Below, one piece after another: positions 12,500-23,481 of a stretch of DNA of 64,000 bases. The stretch's first letter is position 1, and each line of letters starts with the position of its first letter. This stretch comes from Elephas maximus indicus (lineage: Eukaryota; Chordata; Mammalia; Proboscidea; Elephantidae). The position numbers were made by a program, and so were the translations under genes. A model generated the notes under the pieces. That model was not told where the DNA came from and did not search any database. It worked only from the letters and a program-made list of their open reading frames with translations. The stretch is from contig NC_064819.1 in NCBI RefSeq assembly GCF_024166365.1, forward strand, positions 110,838,293-110,902,292. The letters run 5' to 3'.

Positions 12500-13340
12500 A
12501 TGTGGGTAGACCTCTCTGAATGGGCCAAAGTAGTGAAGATATTTGTGTCTCATGTGCATGCTCACCAAAGGGTGACGTCGGTAGAGGAGAACTTTAACAA
12601 TCAAATGGATAAGATGACGTGTTCTGTGGAAACCAGTCATCCTCTTTCCCCAGCCACTCCCATCATTGCCCAATGGTTTCATGAACAAAGTGGCCATGGT
12701 GGCAGGGATGGAGGTTATGCATGGGTTCATCAACATAGACTTCCACTCACTAAGGCCAACTTGGCTAGAGCCACTGCTGAGACCAACGCTGAGCCCCCGA
12801 TATGGCACCATTGCTCCAGAAGATTAGCCAGCAGCCAGGTGGCAGGTTGATTACATTGGACTGCTTCCGTCATGAAAAGGGCAGTGTTTTGTTCTAAATG
12901 AAATAGACGCTTACTCCTAATACAGATTTGCCTTTCCTATACTCAGTGCTTCTGCCAAAACTACCATCCCTGAACTCACAGAATGCCTTATCTATCATCA
13001 TGGTATCCCACACTGCATTACCCCAAATCTGGGGACTCACTTCACAGCAAACGAAGTGTGGTAATGGGCCCATGTTCATGGAATTCACTGGTCTTCCTAT
13101 GTCCCCTACCATCCTGAAGCAGCTGGCTTCATAGAACGATGGAATGGCCCCTAAAGACACAATTACAGTACCAGCTAGGTGGCAACACTTTGCAGGGTTC
13201 GGGCGATGTTCTCTAGGAGGCTGTATATGTGCTAAACCAGCATCCAAAATATGATGCTGTTTCTGTCATAGCCGTGATTTATCGTTCCAGGTATCAAGAG
13301 GTAGAGATGGGAGTGGCATCACTCAGTTCATTATTACCCC
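12500..13340 (+). pseudogene. Retroviral integrase remnant
   Basis: Short matches in order: a His-rich N-terminal segment (about 12665-12800), VDYIGLLPS (about 12845), LGTHFTANEVW (about 13030) and PEAAGFIERWNG (about 13110-13150) around the catalytic Glu. The Asp usually before G-T-H-F is not seen. Frames are broken. Confidence 0.65.
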
Positions 13341-14099
13341 TAGTGACCCAATCTCAACATTTTTGCTTTCTCTCCCCATGACCCTATGCTCTGTGGGCCT
13401 AGAGGTCTCAATTCCAAAGGGAGGAATGCTCCCACCTGGAGACACAACACGGATTCTATTGAACTAGAAGTTAAGACTGTTACCCAGCCACTTTGGGCTC
13501 TTCATGCCTTTGGAATGACAGGCAAAGAAGAAAATTACTTTACTGGCTGACATTATTCCTACCAAGGGGATATCAGATTGGTGTTGCATAATTGAGGCAA
13601 ATAAGATTTATGTCTGGAATACAGGAGATCCCTTAGAGCACCTCTTAGTACTACCACGTCCAGTGATTAAAGTCAATGGAAAACTACAGCAACCCAATTC
13701 CGACATGACTACTAATGGCCCATACCCTTCAGGAATAAAGGTTTGGGTCACCCTTCCAGGCAAAGAACCACGTCCAGCTGTGCTGCTTGCTGAGAGTAAA
13801 AGGAATATGGAATGGGTGGTGGAAGAAGGTGCTTCTAAATACTGGTTATGACCACATAACCAGTTGCAGAAATGAGGGCTGCAATTGTTGTGAGTATTTT
13901 TTCCTTGTATGTGTGCATCAAATGTTTTTGTTTTCCTGTCTTACAAAATATAAGATGTAAATGGAGCTTGTGTATTTTCGGTTGTACGTATGTTAGTTGT
14001 ATCATGTTGGTGCAAATATGACTTTGCAATTGTCTTTATTTAGAGATTGTGTATGGTTTAAGGAGATGTGTAGAAATGCCAAATTGACAAGGAGTAGAC
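13341..14099 (+). pseudogene. ERV 3' internal region, unassigned coding remnant
   Basis: After integrase, a 62-codon open stretch (13663-13851) and flanking broken frames remain. It may be pol C-terminal sequence. I see no env or transmembrane segment. Confidence 0.4.
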
Positions 14100-14692
14100 T
14101 GTAATGGTTAAGGTTGTGTGTCAACTTGGCTGGGCCACAATTCTCAGTGGTGTGGTAGATATGTAACGATGTAATTTGGCAGTTATGTAATAATGTAGTC
14201 ATCTTCCATGATGTGATCTGATGTGATCAGCCAATCAGTTGTAAGGGGAGTTTCCTCAGGGGTGAGGCCTGTATCCACCATATATGGATGTTGTGCCAAA
14301 GCTCACCTGCTTGCTCTGGATCCTGCATTCAGCTCACCATTACCTAACTTCCAGTTTTGGGGCCTTGAACCAGTGGCCTGCCATATTGCCTGCCGATCTT
14401 GGGATTTGTCAAACCTGTGAGCCAGTAGCCTGGCATCTTACCTGCCGATCTTCTATTTGTCATCCTCTGCAGCCTGTGAACAAGTGGCCTGCTGTCTGAC
14501 CTGCTGATCCTGGGTTTGTTAGCCCCTGCAGCTATGCGAGTCAGAAGAAGCCTCCAGTCTGATGCCTGACCCATGGACCCATGCCTGAGCCATTTCCTTG
14601 AGGTAAATCTCTCTCTCTCTCTTTCTCTATATACGTATATATATATATACGTTTCACTAGCTTTGCTTCTCTAGAGAACCCAGCCTAAGATA
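14100..14692 (+). repeat. 3' LTR of the ERVL-like provirus
   Basis: About 593 bp starting TGTAATGGTTAAGG and ending near 'cagcctaagata', followed by the GCTTC duplication. Near its 3' part there are three imperfect ~60 bp repeats of a 'gtggcctg...ctgccgatctt' phrase and a (CT)n(TA)n run. Confidence 0.8.
14609..14651. repeat. (CT)n then (TA)n microsatellite
   Basis: Simple repeats inside the 3' LTR. Confidence 0.85.
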
Positions 14693-14697
14693 GCTTC

Positions 14698-15015
14698 TTA
14701 ATATAATGTCTTGAATACGATGAAATGCTGAAATTGAGCAAAAGATAGTGACGTTTTCCTCTATCTCAAGTGGCACATACAAGTGATCTAGGTGCGTCCT
14801 TTTGACTGGGTGACTCCCCTACCTCAGCATCTCAGCAAGCCTGGCCCCACTTGCAGCTCCAACCAGTCCATTCCACTTGGTAAAGCCTGCCCTGTGCACC
14901 CAGGCTGCAATGATGTCTCTCTTTTTCTTATAGCTCTTGTTATCTGTAGCATCTTTTTTCTGTTTCCCTTGCTTAGCTCCCTTGTCGATTAATTTTTGTA
15001 TCACCTCTTCACTTT
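14698..15015. other. Intergenic spacer, nothing recognised
   Basis: About 0.3 kb with no gene or assignable repeat. Confidence 0.35.
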
Positions 15016-15017
15016 AT

Positions 15018-15208
15018 TGTGCTCGACTACTAACATAAAGGTTGGTGGTTTGAACCTACCCAGCAGTGTCAGAGAAGAAAGGCCTGGCAATCCTTTGGTA
15101 AAGATTACAGACAAGGAAATCCTATGGAGCAGTCCTACTGTGTAACACATGGGGTCACCATGAGTCAGAACTGATTTGAGGGCAATGAGTTTGGTTTTTT
15201 GGTTATCA
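15018..15208 (+). repeat. AfroSINE, long form
   Basis: Sense copy lacking the first bases of the head. The B-box-like 'ggtggtttgaacc' is followed by 'gaagaaaggcctggcaatc' and a 3' part 'ggggtcaccatgagtcagaa'. Confidence 0.8.
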
Positions 15209-15352
15209 CCTTTAAGTACCTTTAAACTTTGAAACTAAATGGTAAACACTTCCAATACAGAAAAGTTGCCTGTGTTTCTAGCTTTTCCTTAGGGCCTAAT
15301 GCACAGTCCTTGCTGGCAATATTCCCTAAATATGGATGATGATGGCATTTAA

Positions 15353-15479
15353 GTAGGGTGACCACATATGTTATTGTCCAAACCAGGATGTTTTGAGAGT
15401 GAAAGGGGCATTATGAATATTAATGTGGAACAACAGGCATAAACTAGGACTTTTCTGGACAACCATGATCACTCTACCT
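15353..15479. mobile_element. MITE-like element with terminal inverted repeats
   Basis: A ~127 bp palindrome-ended unit. The left end gtagggtgaccaca and the right end read in reverse (gtagagtgatcatgg) match, consistent with an old non-autonomous DNA transposon. Family not assigned. Confidence 0.5.
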
Positions 15480-15489
15480 ACAGAAGTCT

Positions 15490-15595
15490 TTCTTGCTTAT
15501 CAGACTGCACACTTTTTGAGGGCAGGGACAATGTTATACTCATTCCTATTTCCCCAATGCAAATAGCACAGTGCTTTGTACCTTATTACCCACAA
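15490..15595 (+). repeat. L2 3'-end fragment
   Basis: Contains 'gagggcagggacaatgtt' and 'gcacagtgctttgtacc', a signature of old L2 3' ends. Confidence 0.55.
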
Positions 15596-15787
15596 TATTG
15601 GTATAATTCCTTCTCCATCTACAAAATAATAAGTTTTAATCAGCCTTTCCAGCCTTAATCCCAAAGATGCTCCAAGTATACATAATTATTTTCCAGGAAA
15701 ATGGAATTATTTTCCAGGATGAACACACCTCCTTTCTTATTTTGGTGCCTATGTTGATGCTCTTCTCTCAGCCAGACAAAAATCTCT

Positions 15788-16263
15788 CTATGGTAGGCTG
15801 AGTAATGGCCCCCTACACATGTCTACATCTTGATCCCTAGAATCTATGACTATGTTGCCTTACATAGTAAAATGAACTTTGTAGATGTGATTAAGTTAAA
15901 GATCTTGAGACAGGAGCTATTATCCTGCATTATCTGGGTAGGTCCAATGTAATCATAAGGGTCTTTATAAGGGGAGCAGCAGAGTCAGAATTCAGAAAGA
16001 TTTAAAGATGCCATGCTTTTTTTTTTTTTTTTATGCTAGTGGCTTTGAAGATAGAGGATGGGGCCATGAAACAAGGAATGCTGGCAGCCTCTAAAAGCTG
16101 GAAAAGGCAAGGAAAAGGATTTTCCCCAAAAGTCTCCAGAGAGATGCTGCTCTGCTGACTCATTTTACCCTTCTGACCTCCAGAACTGCAAGATAATAAA
16201 TTTGTGTTGTTTAAGCCACTAAATTTGTGGTAATCTGTTACAGCAATAATAGGAAACTAATAC
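15788..16263 (+). mobile_element. Ancient MLT1-like MaLR LTR
   Basis: Begins near 'ggtaggctgagtaatggccc', has 'gacctccagaactgcaag', an AATAAA-like 'gataataaatttgtgttg', and ends '...ggaaactaataca'. This is the layout of old mammalian MaLR LTRs. It is diverged from the younger LTR family at 7345 and 27873. A T15 run interrupts it near 16018-16032. Confidence 0.65.
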
Positions 16264-16429
16264 ACCATCTAATTTACAAAAACCAATCAAATGCCAGTTC
16301 AGCCTGGATCCATTTCCTGACTCCTTCAGCTGAATTTACTTCTGCATGATTTAAGCTCTTCCTCTTTTGGGCCTCTCTTACAGCAAACCTTACTAGATAA
16401 TGTAGTATAAGCAAATATTTTTCTTATTG

Positions 16430-16860
16430 CCTATATTAGTCAAAATCTTTTAGATATGTGATAGAAACCCACCTCAAACTAGTTTAAGCAAAGGTAGAAT
16501 TTATTGACTCATGTAATTGAAAAGTCCAGGGGTACAGATTCAGGTAAACTTGGATCCAAGTGTTCAATGTCATCAGGTGTCAGACTCCATTTCGTGGCCC
16601 TGCTTTCCTCTCTGTTGGCTGCATTCCCAGGTAGGCTTGCCCTTTATGGTGACAATGACAACTACCAGCAGCTACAGGCTCATATTCTACCTATTTAGCA
16701 GCTGCTGCAGAAAGACTGGCTCTTTCCCAATAGTTTCAACAAAACTTTCCGGATTAAGTTTTTTCCTTATTTGTTTTGGCCTGATTTGGGGCATGTGCTC
16801 ATCACTGAATCAATTTCTATGGCCAAGGAGTGGAATAGGCTCTAATTTACCAGGCTTTGT
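16430..16860. repeat. Old interspersed repeat, family not assigned
   Basis: The phrases 'gtagaatttattgactcatgtaattgaaaagtccagggg' (in part) and 'tggcctgatttggggcatgtgctcatcactgaatcaa' (in part) are of a kind found dispersed in placental genomes. I cannot place the family. Confidence 0.4.
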
Positions 16861-16866
16861 CAGAGT

Positions 16867-16980
16867 TAGGGTGACCAACCCACCCCAGTTGCCCAGGACT
16901 TTTCCAGTTTTAGCACTGTAAGTCTCATGCCTTGGAGAAACCCTTCGGTTCAGGGCAAACCAGGGAAACTGGTCGCCCTA
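16867..16980. mobile_element. MITE-like palindromic element
   Basis: Ends agggtgacca and tggtcgccct are inverted repeats extending ~30 bp inward. Same general type as 15353-15479. Confidence 0.5.
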
Positions 16981-17139
16981 CGAGTCTACCCTGGATATGA
17001 GGGGAGTTGTGGTCAGCCCCACGGAAGTCCCATAGACTAGGAGCCAAGGAAGGGTGCTTCCCTAGAGGAACCATTATGAAAAGGGAGAATGAATGCTTGG
17101 CAGGGAAAAGCAGCAAAGAAATGTCTTCTCCGTTCCTCT

Positions 17140-17250
17140 TTCTAGATTAGATGCAGGTTGAGAGTAGGGACTGAATCTTAGTTATTTTTGTCTCCTCTGA
17201 AAAATTGAGCACATTGCCTTGTACAAAGGAAAGTCTGCTTCTAATACAAT
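17140..17250 (+). repeat. L2 3'-end-like fragment
   Basis: 'gtagggactgaatcttagtt...gagcacattgccttgtac' resembles degraded L2 3' end sequence. Confidence 0.4.
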
Positions 17251-18774
17251 TTTATTAAATACCTGAAAAGTTCCCTTACAGTGAATAATGTCTAACACAT
17301 ACTTAATGATAGACAATACCCTTAGCAGGAATATTTAAAAACAGTTTATAATCTTTTTTGGTTGAGATTCATCAAATGTAGTCTTGCTGAAAAAAATGGG
17401 GTGGGTGGAGAATTTTGGTTAAATAAACTTTGAAAATCACTTAAGTACTATGCCTTAGAAGGCCCTTTTTTCTTCCATAGATTTAAGATAATAAACTTAT
17501 AGTACGGTTTTTGTTTTCGTTTTTTTTAACATTTGATACATACTTAAAAGTGAAACTTAAAATACTGTTCTACTGATTTGAAACTTAACTCCATACTTTC
17601 GGTTTTGTTGTTTAATCAGGGCTGAGCGAGGGACAGGAATTGTTTGTCTTCGGGCAGGGTGTGGCTTTTGCTCTGAAATCTTCTTCACGTAATGTCTAAC
17701 TTCCGATTCATTCCTGCCAGCAATGAGTTACGTATCACAATTAGGCATTTAAAAGAGGAATAACTGCATAAAGAGCTATGTCTTTGATTTTAAAAACAGG
17801 GTAAGATTTTAAAACCATTTTATGCTAATGAATACATACTAAGTTTTGATAGGGAAAAAGAGAAACTCCTGCCGACATACAGCTTCCACTTCTAATATTG
17901 CCCCTGAAGGCAAAAACTCTAGTTGTAATTAGTTTTTGGGAATTTAGCCAAGTCAGTTCTCTCCGGAGCACAATGTTCCTTTGTAAATGACAGGCTTATA
18001 CTATTACCTCTAATTCATTTCAATCTCTTATGCAAGATGGGTTTAAAAGTTCTCCACGTTTCTAAGATTTATATGAAATTCCTTTTTCAAAAGCTGAGCT
18101 GACAGAATATTATAAATGAATGCTACTATTTAGCCTAACTAAATAAAACAATATTTATATCTAAAAATACCCTGTAAGTGAGGAGTTTATGTTATGTTTT
18201 CTTTTATTGTCATTAAATTCCTAGAATGAAGCTACAGTGGACTTTGTGGTGGATTTTCCAGCACCCGTTTCACCTCACTTCCATTGAGAAAAAAAGTGAA
18301 ATTTCGGACAGAGACCTCGGCTCATGCTGTGGACTGAATTGGTCCACTGCTTTACGCAAGCAACACAATTCTACCCAAAGTGATTGAAGGAGATGGTCGC
18401 CGGAGGCGTCTCCGAGAGAGAAAACCTGGAAGCCATTTCTATTTCCCAATGAATCATAGGATTCTTGTGACTACTGATAGTCAACTTGGCCACTAGAGGA
18501 AGAAGTGAATTCTGTTACTAGCTGATTGGAGAGTTAGAAAGAACCCAGTACATTATGACATTGTCGACCTGCTAATTCACCCAGTGCTGAAGCCTGTCCT
18601 ACTTCTCAACTTCCTTTTCCACTAGATAATGAATATCCTTATTATTAAAGGTTTTCAGTTGTGGGTGAAATAGTAAATATATAGACGACAACGGAAGTTT
18701 GGGACCAAAAGTTCCTTATGTGTCACTTCATCTGTTCCCAACCATAGTATCTTAGAAAGGAGGAGACCAGACCG
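17251..18774. other. Repeat-poor intergenic block
   Basis: About 1.5 kb without recognised genes or repeats, 2.6-4.1 kb upstream of the ENPP4 CpG island. I see no splice-flanked open frame. Regulatory content cannot be judged without cross-species comparison. Confidence 0.4.
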
Positions 18775-19480
18775 CATGGGACTCCCTGATAGCACCAGGC
18801 CCAGGCACAGTCCTCCACTACACATCTGATCTACATGGTAGTCAATTCTGGCTACTCTTTAAACCATCATGTACTTGGTGACTGGACAAACAGGTTATGC
18901 ATACTTATATGCCCCAAACGCCAGAAAATTTAAGTTCCGCCAAATTAGATGTTATATCAATTTCCCTGGAACTCAGTCTTCCCCTGTCTATTGTTCAAAT
19001 TGGGGAACATTTGCCTGATCGTAGTGATAATAATCACTCACACTTACCATGTGTTAGACACTGTGCTAAGTACTTCACTTGCTTTATCTCATTTCTTTAG
19101 ACAACAACTCTAAGAGGTGGGTTCTATAAGGAGGCTTGTTTTGAAGTTGAGAAAATAGAGGTTCCAATAAATTAAGACACTGGCTCAAGATGGCTCGATT
19201 AACGAGAGACAGAGTATCCAAACCGAGGTGTGGCAGATTCTAGGGACTGAAATACATGGTCTCTACTATCCCCTCCAGCTCTGACAGTCTGTGGATTTAG
19301 ATGCCTCAAATTCACCAAAACACAGAGGCAGGCCTCAGGCTAGAAACCGGATTAATTTACCAAGGTACAAACTAATTACCAATAGAATACATCCAGCCTC
19401 AAACGGTCTCCACAGCTGCTTCCAGACTGGGGGTCTTGGTAATGTTTATACTCTAAAAGCTCAGACCAATGAGATCCACC
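18775..19480 (+). repeat. Right arm of diverged inverted duplication (contains MIR)
   Basis: Partner of 3000-3710 in opposite orientation, ~15.1 kb apart. MIR-like core at about 19025-19230 ('gtgataataatcactcacac', 'gtgctaagtacttcact'). The 5' flank ('ccatcatgtact...ggacaaacagg') and the 3' flank ('agaatacatccagcctcaa', 'cagctgcttccagact') also match the partner. Confidence 0.7.
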
Positions 19481-20220
19481 TCCGACCTCGATTTCTAGGG
19501 TCCATCACTGTAGGTACCTAACCCAGATACTGTGCTAGTGGTAGTATTAGGCTAGAATTATTTCCATTAAAATTGTTTCTGCCAAAAAAAAAAAAATTAT
19601 GGCAGTTTCTGGCAGAATAGCAAGTAAGGAGATATTTTGTACATAAAATTGACAGAAATTGGTAGCTGGATTGAATTTGACGAATGATGGAAAAGAAGAT
19701 GACAAATTTCTGACTTGAAATGGAAGAATAAAACATAGAAAACCACGCCCTGTGGGATCCAGGCCAAAAGCGCTGTTCCAACATAAATGTGAATTCCAAT
19801 CTATACCTCCTTCTCTTAAAAAACATTTGGAGGGGAAGGGGTGTGATCCTGGTACATAGGCTATGACAGCTCATTAATACGTCCTTTTTTTAGTTTTCTA
19901 GTGCAATGTTTTTCCAACTTTGGTTTGTAATGCATTATAGGTTATAGAATTGACTTAGTCAGTTGTGACTTTTTTTTCCGCTGTACATTATCACGATCTG
20001 ACAATGTTTAACATGTTCATTGTCTCCTCCGTTAAACGCAATCTCCAAGAGGATATTTTCTTTCTTGTTCACTATTGTCTTTCCGGCAGGTGCTCGAAAA
20101 AGTACATGTTAAATGAAATAAAAATACCAGTCAAATGTCATATCCTCAGCTATTAATAGATGTAAAACTAGAGTGTCTTAAAAAGTTCCATTAAATTCAA
20201 CAATCATTTAGCTAGTACTT
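19481..20220. other. Intergenic, nothing recognised
   Basis: About 0.74 kb without gene or placed repeat. Confidence 0.35.
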
Positions 20221-20223
20221 ACT

Positions 20224-20428
20224 CTGGCGTCTGGGTGGCGAGAACAGTTCGCGCTTGACTACTAACTGAAAGTTGGATGTTCCAACAAACCCAGAGGCAA
20301 CTCGGCAGGAAGGCCTGGTGATCTGTTCCCAAAAGGTCACAGCCATGAAAACGTTATGGAGCACAGGTCTATTCTGCAAAACATGCGGTCACCATGAGCT
20401 GGAATCAACTCCATGACAAACTGTTTGA
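20224..20428 (+). repeat. AfroSINE, long form, diverged
   Basis: Sense copy with 'aggaaggcctggtgatctg', 'acgttatggagcacaggtct' and 'ggtcaccatgagctggaatc'. Confidence 0.75.
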
Positions 20429-20756
20429 GTACTTGTTCTAATCCAGGTTCTGTGTCAGACACGGCAGATACAAAAAAAGACATTATTCTCTCCTTACCAA
20501 ATATATGCCTGTGTGGCCCAAAGGTTAATTATAAATCTACTTCTGTCGGGTGATTTCTTTTTCTGCAAGTAAGTTTAATTTTACATTCGACTGTTTGACC
20601 TACTTTCCAATTAAATGGAGGAGCACAATCTCACACGTGCATCTGCCAAAAGAAGTGCCTATTTCTCAGCCGGTACCCATAACTGGTTCCCTACTGCAAG
20701 GGCTGTGTTTCCTGTAACCTTACCAGCAAACTGCCTAGTACCTAACGTTGCTGTCA

Positions 20757-20917
20757 AAACCTAAACCAAATCCGCTGCGGTGGAGTCCATCCCGACTCAC
20801 AGCAACCCTATAGAGTAGACAGAGTAGAGCTGCCCCATGGGGTTTCCAAGGAGCGGCTCGGACTGCCAACCTTTTGGTTAGTAGCTGAGCTCTTAACCAC
20901 TGCGCCACCAGGGCTCC
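20757..20917 (-). repeat. AfroSINE, short form
   Basis: Antisense copy ending at the reversed head 'gcgccaccagggctcc'. Confidence 0.85.
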
Positions 20918-21202
20918 ACTTTCCGTGTAAAGGTGAAGGTGTTCAATTTCTATCTCGCCAGTAAGACAGCCACTGATTTGGTAGAACCACTGAACGTTTA
21001 TCTCAACTGAATCGAAGTCGCTGAAGCTCTCCTGGATTTGTGCTGGGCCCTGAAGCAGCCGAAGTCGTTTTTCCCGCGGTTTCCGAAGCCGCCAGGTGCA
21101 CATTAGCCACTGGGAGTGGCAGTTGCCCCAGGCCTTCCGAGGAGTCTCTTGGTTTCAGGTCTCCGGAAGGACGCATAGTGACAGAGAGAGGAAGGAACTT
21201 TT

Positions 21203-21305
21203 TCCCTAGAGCTCGGGTGCTAACGAAAACGTCAGCTGTTCAAATCCACCAGCCGCTCCTTGGAAACCCTCTGGAACAGTTCTACTCGGTCCTTTGCAGT
21301 CGCTA
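21203..21305 (+). repeat. AfroSINE fragment abutting the CpG island
   Basis: Partial short-form copy starting in the head ('gtgctaacgaaaacgtcag') and ending near 'ttctactcggtcc'. It lies ~80-120 bp before the start of the CpG-rich promoter block. Confidence 0.75.
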
Positions 21306-21583
21306 GGAGCTGGACCTTAACAGGTTTTTAATTTGACCCAGCCAAGCCACCTGCCGCCAGGTGGTACCGGAATATAATCAATCCTAAAGTGAGTCGCATT
21401 CCAGCCTGGCCGCGGCATCCAATCCCAGGACGTGTCTCAGACACCGCCGCCCGATCGGCCCCAGCCCCTCGGCGCTCGCCGTCGGCAGGCGCGCACCCCG
21501 CAGCCGCGCGCTCTCCCGAGCGCCCCCAGGCGCGAGATCCTCCGGAGGCCCCCGCAGTTCACCGCAGCGCGGACGCCCGCTAC

Positions 21584-21595
21584 TGCGCAGGCGCC
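21584..21595. promoter_or_regulatory. NRF1-type binding site
   Basis: TGCGCAGGCGCC; its reverse strand, GGCGCCTGCGCA, matches the palindromic NRF1 consensus class GCGCNTGCGC. It lies in the core of the CpG island, ~160 bp upstream of the predicted exon 1 donor. Confidence 0.55.
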
Positions 21596-21599
21596 TCAC

Positions 21600-21746
21600 G
21601 AAGACCTCTGGCGGTGAGGCATTGGTCTTCCCTCACCGCCGTCTCGGGCCTCTACACCGCCAGTGCCCGCGGGCGCTGGGTTCCGCGAGCATCGGGTTCC
21701 GAGTGCGCGGAAGGAGCGGCGACGGCGGCGGCATCGGTGACGGCGG
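21600..21746 (+). other. ENPP4: Predicted noncoding exon 1 of ENPP4
   Basis: The 3' border is a strong donor, GG|GTGAGT, with intron starting at 21747. The 5' border is arbitrary because the transcription start is unknown. It would splice to the acceptor at 36978-36979, so it is 5' UTR only. Mammalian ENPP4 genes have such a first noncoding exon. A cDNA end would settle it. Confidence 0.5.
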
Positions 21747-21835
21747 GTGAGTGTGAGTCTAGCGCATCCGGCGTTTTGGAGAGAAATGCCCCTCCCCCCA
21801 GTCCGCTAGAAGCTTTGGAAATAGAGATGGTACGA

Positions 21836-21855
21836 CCCCCCCCCCCCCCCCCCCC
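21836..21855. repeat. Poly-C tract (C20) followed by (CA)n
   Basis: An uninterrupted run of 20 C, then a short CA repeat to ~21868. It is ~90 bp into intron 1, within the CpG island. Confidence 0.9.
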
Positions 21856-22314
21856 GCCACACACACACGGACACATACTCCCGGGGATGCTGGCGGGGAC
21901 GTCCGCGAAGGGACGCTGACGGGCAGGCAAGTAGTGGGCCGAGGGGTAGCCGGGGCGGTGAGGGAAAAGGAACGGAAACGAAGCAGGTGGGTCTGGAGCA
22001 GGGAAGGGCACGCTGTGGTGTTAGGGGGGAAGGGAGAGCGGGGCTGAGAGGGCGGCAGTGGACCGGGTGAAGGCGGCAGGGATGAGGGACAAGGCCGCCG
22101 GGACCGGCCAGGCGGGGCGGGCGCCAGGAGGGAAGGCGGCAGCTTTACCGGAACACTGTCGAGGGCTTCAGAGGCATCTGTCTCTATGTGAGATTAGGGT
22201 TTATGTTTATATCAGTATTTTTATCATATGATATATGACCATATAATTATATTTAAAATCTAATTTCGTAGAAAACTAAGCAATAAAAGGTAGCATTTAA
22301 CCGCCTTTTTTGGG

Positions 22315-22440
22315 GGGCCGAGCACTGTGTTAAGCGAACCTTATGAGATGGCATCCCCGTTTTACAGATGATGGAAGTCAGGCTCAGCGAAATGAAGTGA
22401 CTTGACCAAAGGTTTGCTTTTGCACCAGATCTGACTCCAA
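22315..22440 (+). repeat. MIR
   Basis: 'gagcactgtgttaagcg', 'ccccgttttacagatga' and 'gaagtgacttgaccaaagg' follow the MIR core order. Confidence 0.7.
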
Positions 22441-22974
22441 GAAGGGCTTGGCTTAACCCAGGCGATCTGGTGTACCTGACCCTGAAAATCTGGTGAATGC
22501 TGTAGGTGTTCTGGTTTTCTTTTCTTTATTTTTTCCCCAGAGGTTGCCTCAGTCCGTTTTAAGGAAATTAAGCAATGTGGATCCTTGCTATTAAATTAGT
22601 TGTAAAATATAATTTGGGACAAATTTTGGTAAAAACACAAGGAGTGCATCTTGGGGATTTTTTTTTTTTACCATGTAGAAAGTAAGATAAACGTAGCAGT
22701 TTTGAAGATAGTTGCTGAGGGATTTTGTGTACCCAGAAGAATTTGAGGATAATTTAGAATCCTAGAATTTTTAGGACCTGGGAAAGTTTTTAGGGAGAAG
22801 TAACTTTTTTCCTTAGAATATTAAGAAAATAACTAAGAATAATAATCTAAAGGTGATTACCTGAATTCTTTGTCCCTTGACAATGACACTATTTTAAAGT
22901 GTTGTACGAATTCCAACGAGCTCAAACATATCAAAAATCATGAAGATGAAGCAGTTTGGGGCAATGTTTTGTTC
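22441..22974. other. Intron sequence, nothing recognised
   Basis: AT-rich intronic sequence with no placed repeat. Confidence 0.35.
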
Positions 22975-22979
22975 TCATA

Positions 22980-23031
22980 CATAAGGAGGCCATGAGTCAG
23001 AGCCAACTGGATGGCAGCTAACAACAAGAGT
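22980..23031 (+). repeat. RTE/SINE 3'-end fragment
   Basis: 'ccatgagtcagagccaactgg' (in part) plus 'atggcagctaacaacaag', the 3' tail common to RTE and the tRNA-Gly SINE. Confidence 0.6.
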
Positions 23032-23481
23032 TTCATTATAAATAATGCTTAGAATAAGACTTTTGTATTACAGAATAGATGACGTACAAATGGTGACAAA
23101 TATCTTTCATTATCTCCTGTCACTGTTAAAATCTAACTTCACATGGCCTAAAAATGTCAAAGATGCCAGACATGCATTCCGTCAGGCAAGAAAGTCATCC
23201 CAAAGAAGGTAGAATATGTTTTGTTCCCTGAGTTGAAGACCACAGCCTCAGATTTCTGGTTGCTATTGGGATATTTGGATGTAGACCAGATGAGTCTGCT
23301 TTATTCTTCCCTTCGATATTCTTTGCATTGAAAAATTACGGGATTTTCAAATATTTTGTAATATCACAACTGTCAAATTGCATTTCTTGAAAACTACTTA
23401 AGAACTTCTTAATGGGGATTTGCTTATTGCGTAACACTTCCTGTTAAAATGAAACAGGATGAGGTAGACATAGATCTAAAA

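Larger units (their letters stand above)
5031..14692 (+). mobile_element. ERVL-like endogenous retrovirus, degenerate and interrupted
   Basis: A decayed class III-type provirus. Both LTRs start with tgtRatggttaagg, and the unit is bounded by a 5 bp duplication GCTTC (5026-5030 and 14693-14697). A 3.7 kb L1 (5256-8987) has inserted within the 5' LTR sequence. Removing it leaves ~5.9 kb with gag-, protease-, RT-, RNase H- and integrase-like remnants in order and no recognisable env, which fits ERVL. Every frame is broken by stops or frameshifts. It is much older than the nested elements and cannot encode a product. Confidence 0.8.
21384..22150 (+). promoter_or_regulatory. ENPP4: CpG island promoter of ENPP4
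   Basis: The only strongly CpG-rich block in the window; base composition returns to AT-rich sharply after ~22150. It contains a CCAAT word in 'catccaatccc' near 21419 and an NRF1-type site at 21584. No TATA box is obvious, which fits a dispersed housekeeping-type promoter. It lies 15 kb upstream of the ENPP4 start codon on the same strand, with no other gene nearby, so ENPP4 is the likely target. The exact transcription start cannot be read from sequence. Confidence 0.75.

Noticed and set aside
1-21300. Exons of the upstream neighbour (CLIC5 in other mammals)
   Set aside because: The synteny would place that gene to the left, but I saw no splice-flanked coding segment resembling it here.
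21389-21919. 176-codon open frame over the CpG island
   Set aside because: High GC makes stops rare. The frame runs through the C20 tract, has no domain, and overlaps the predicted noncoding exon and its donor.
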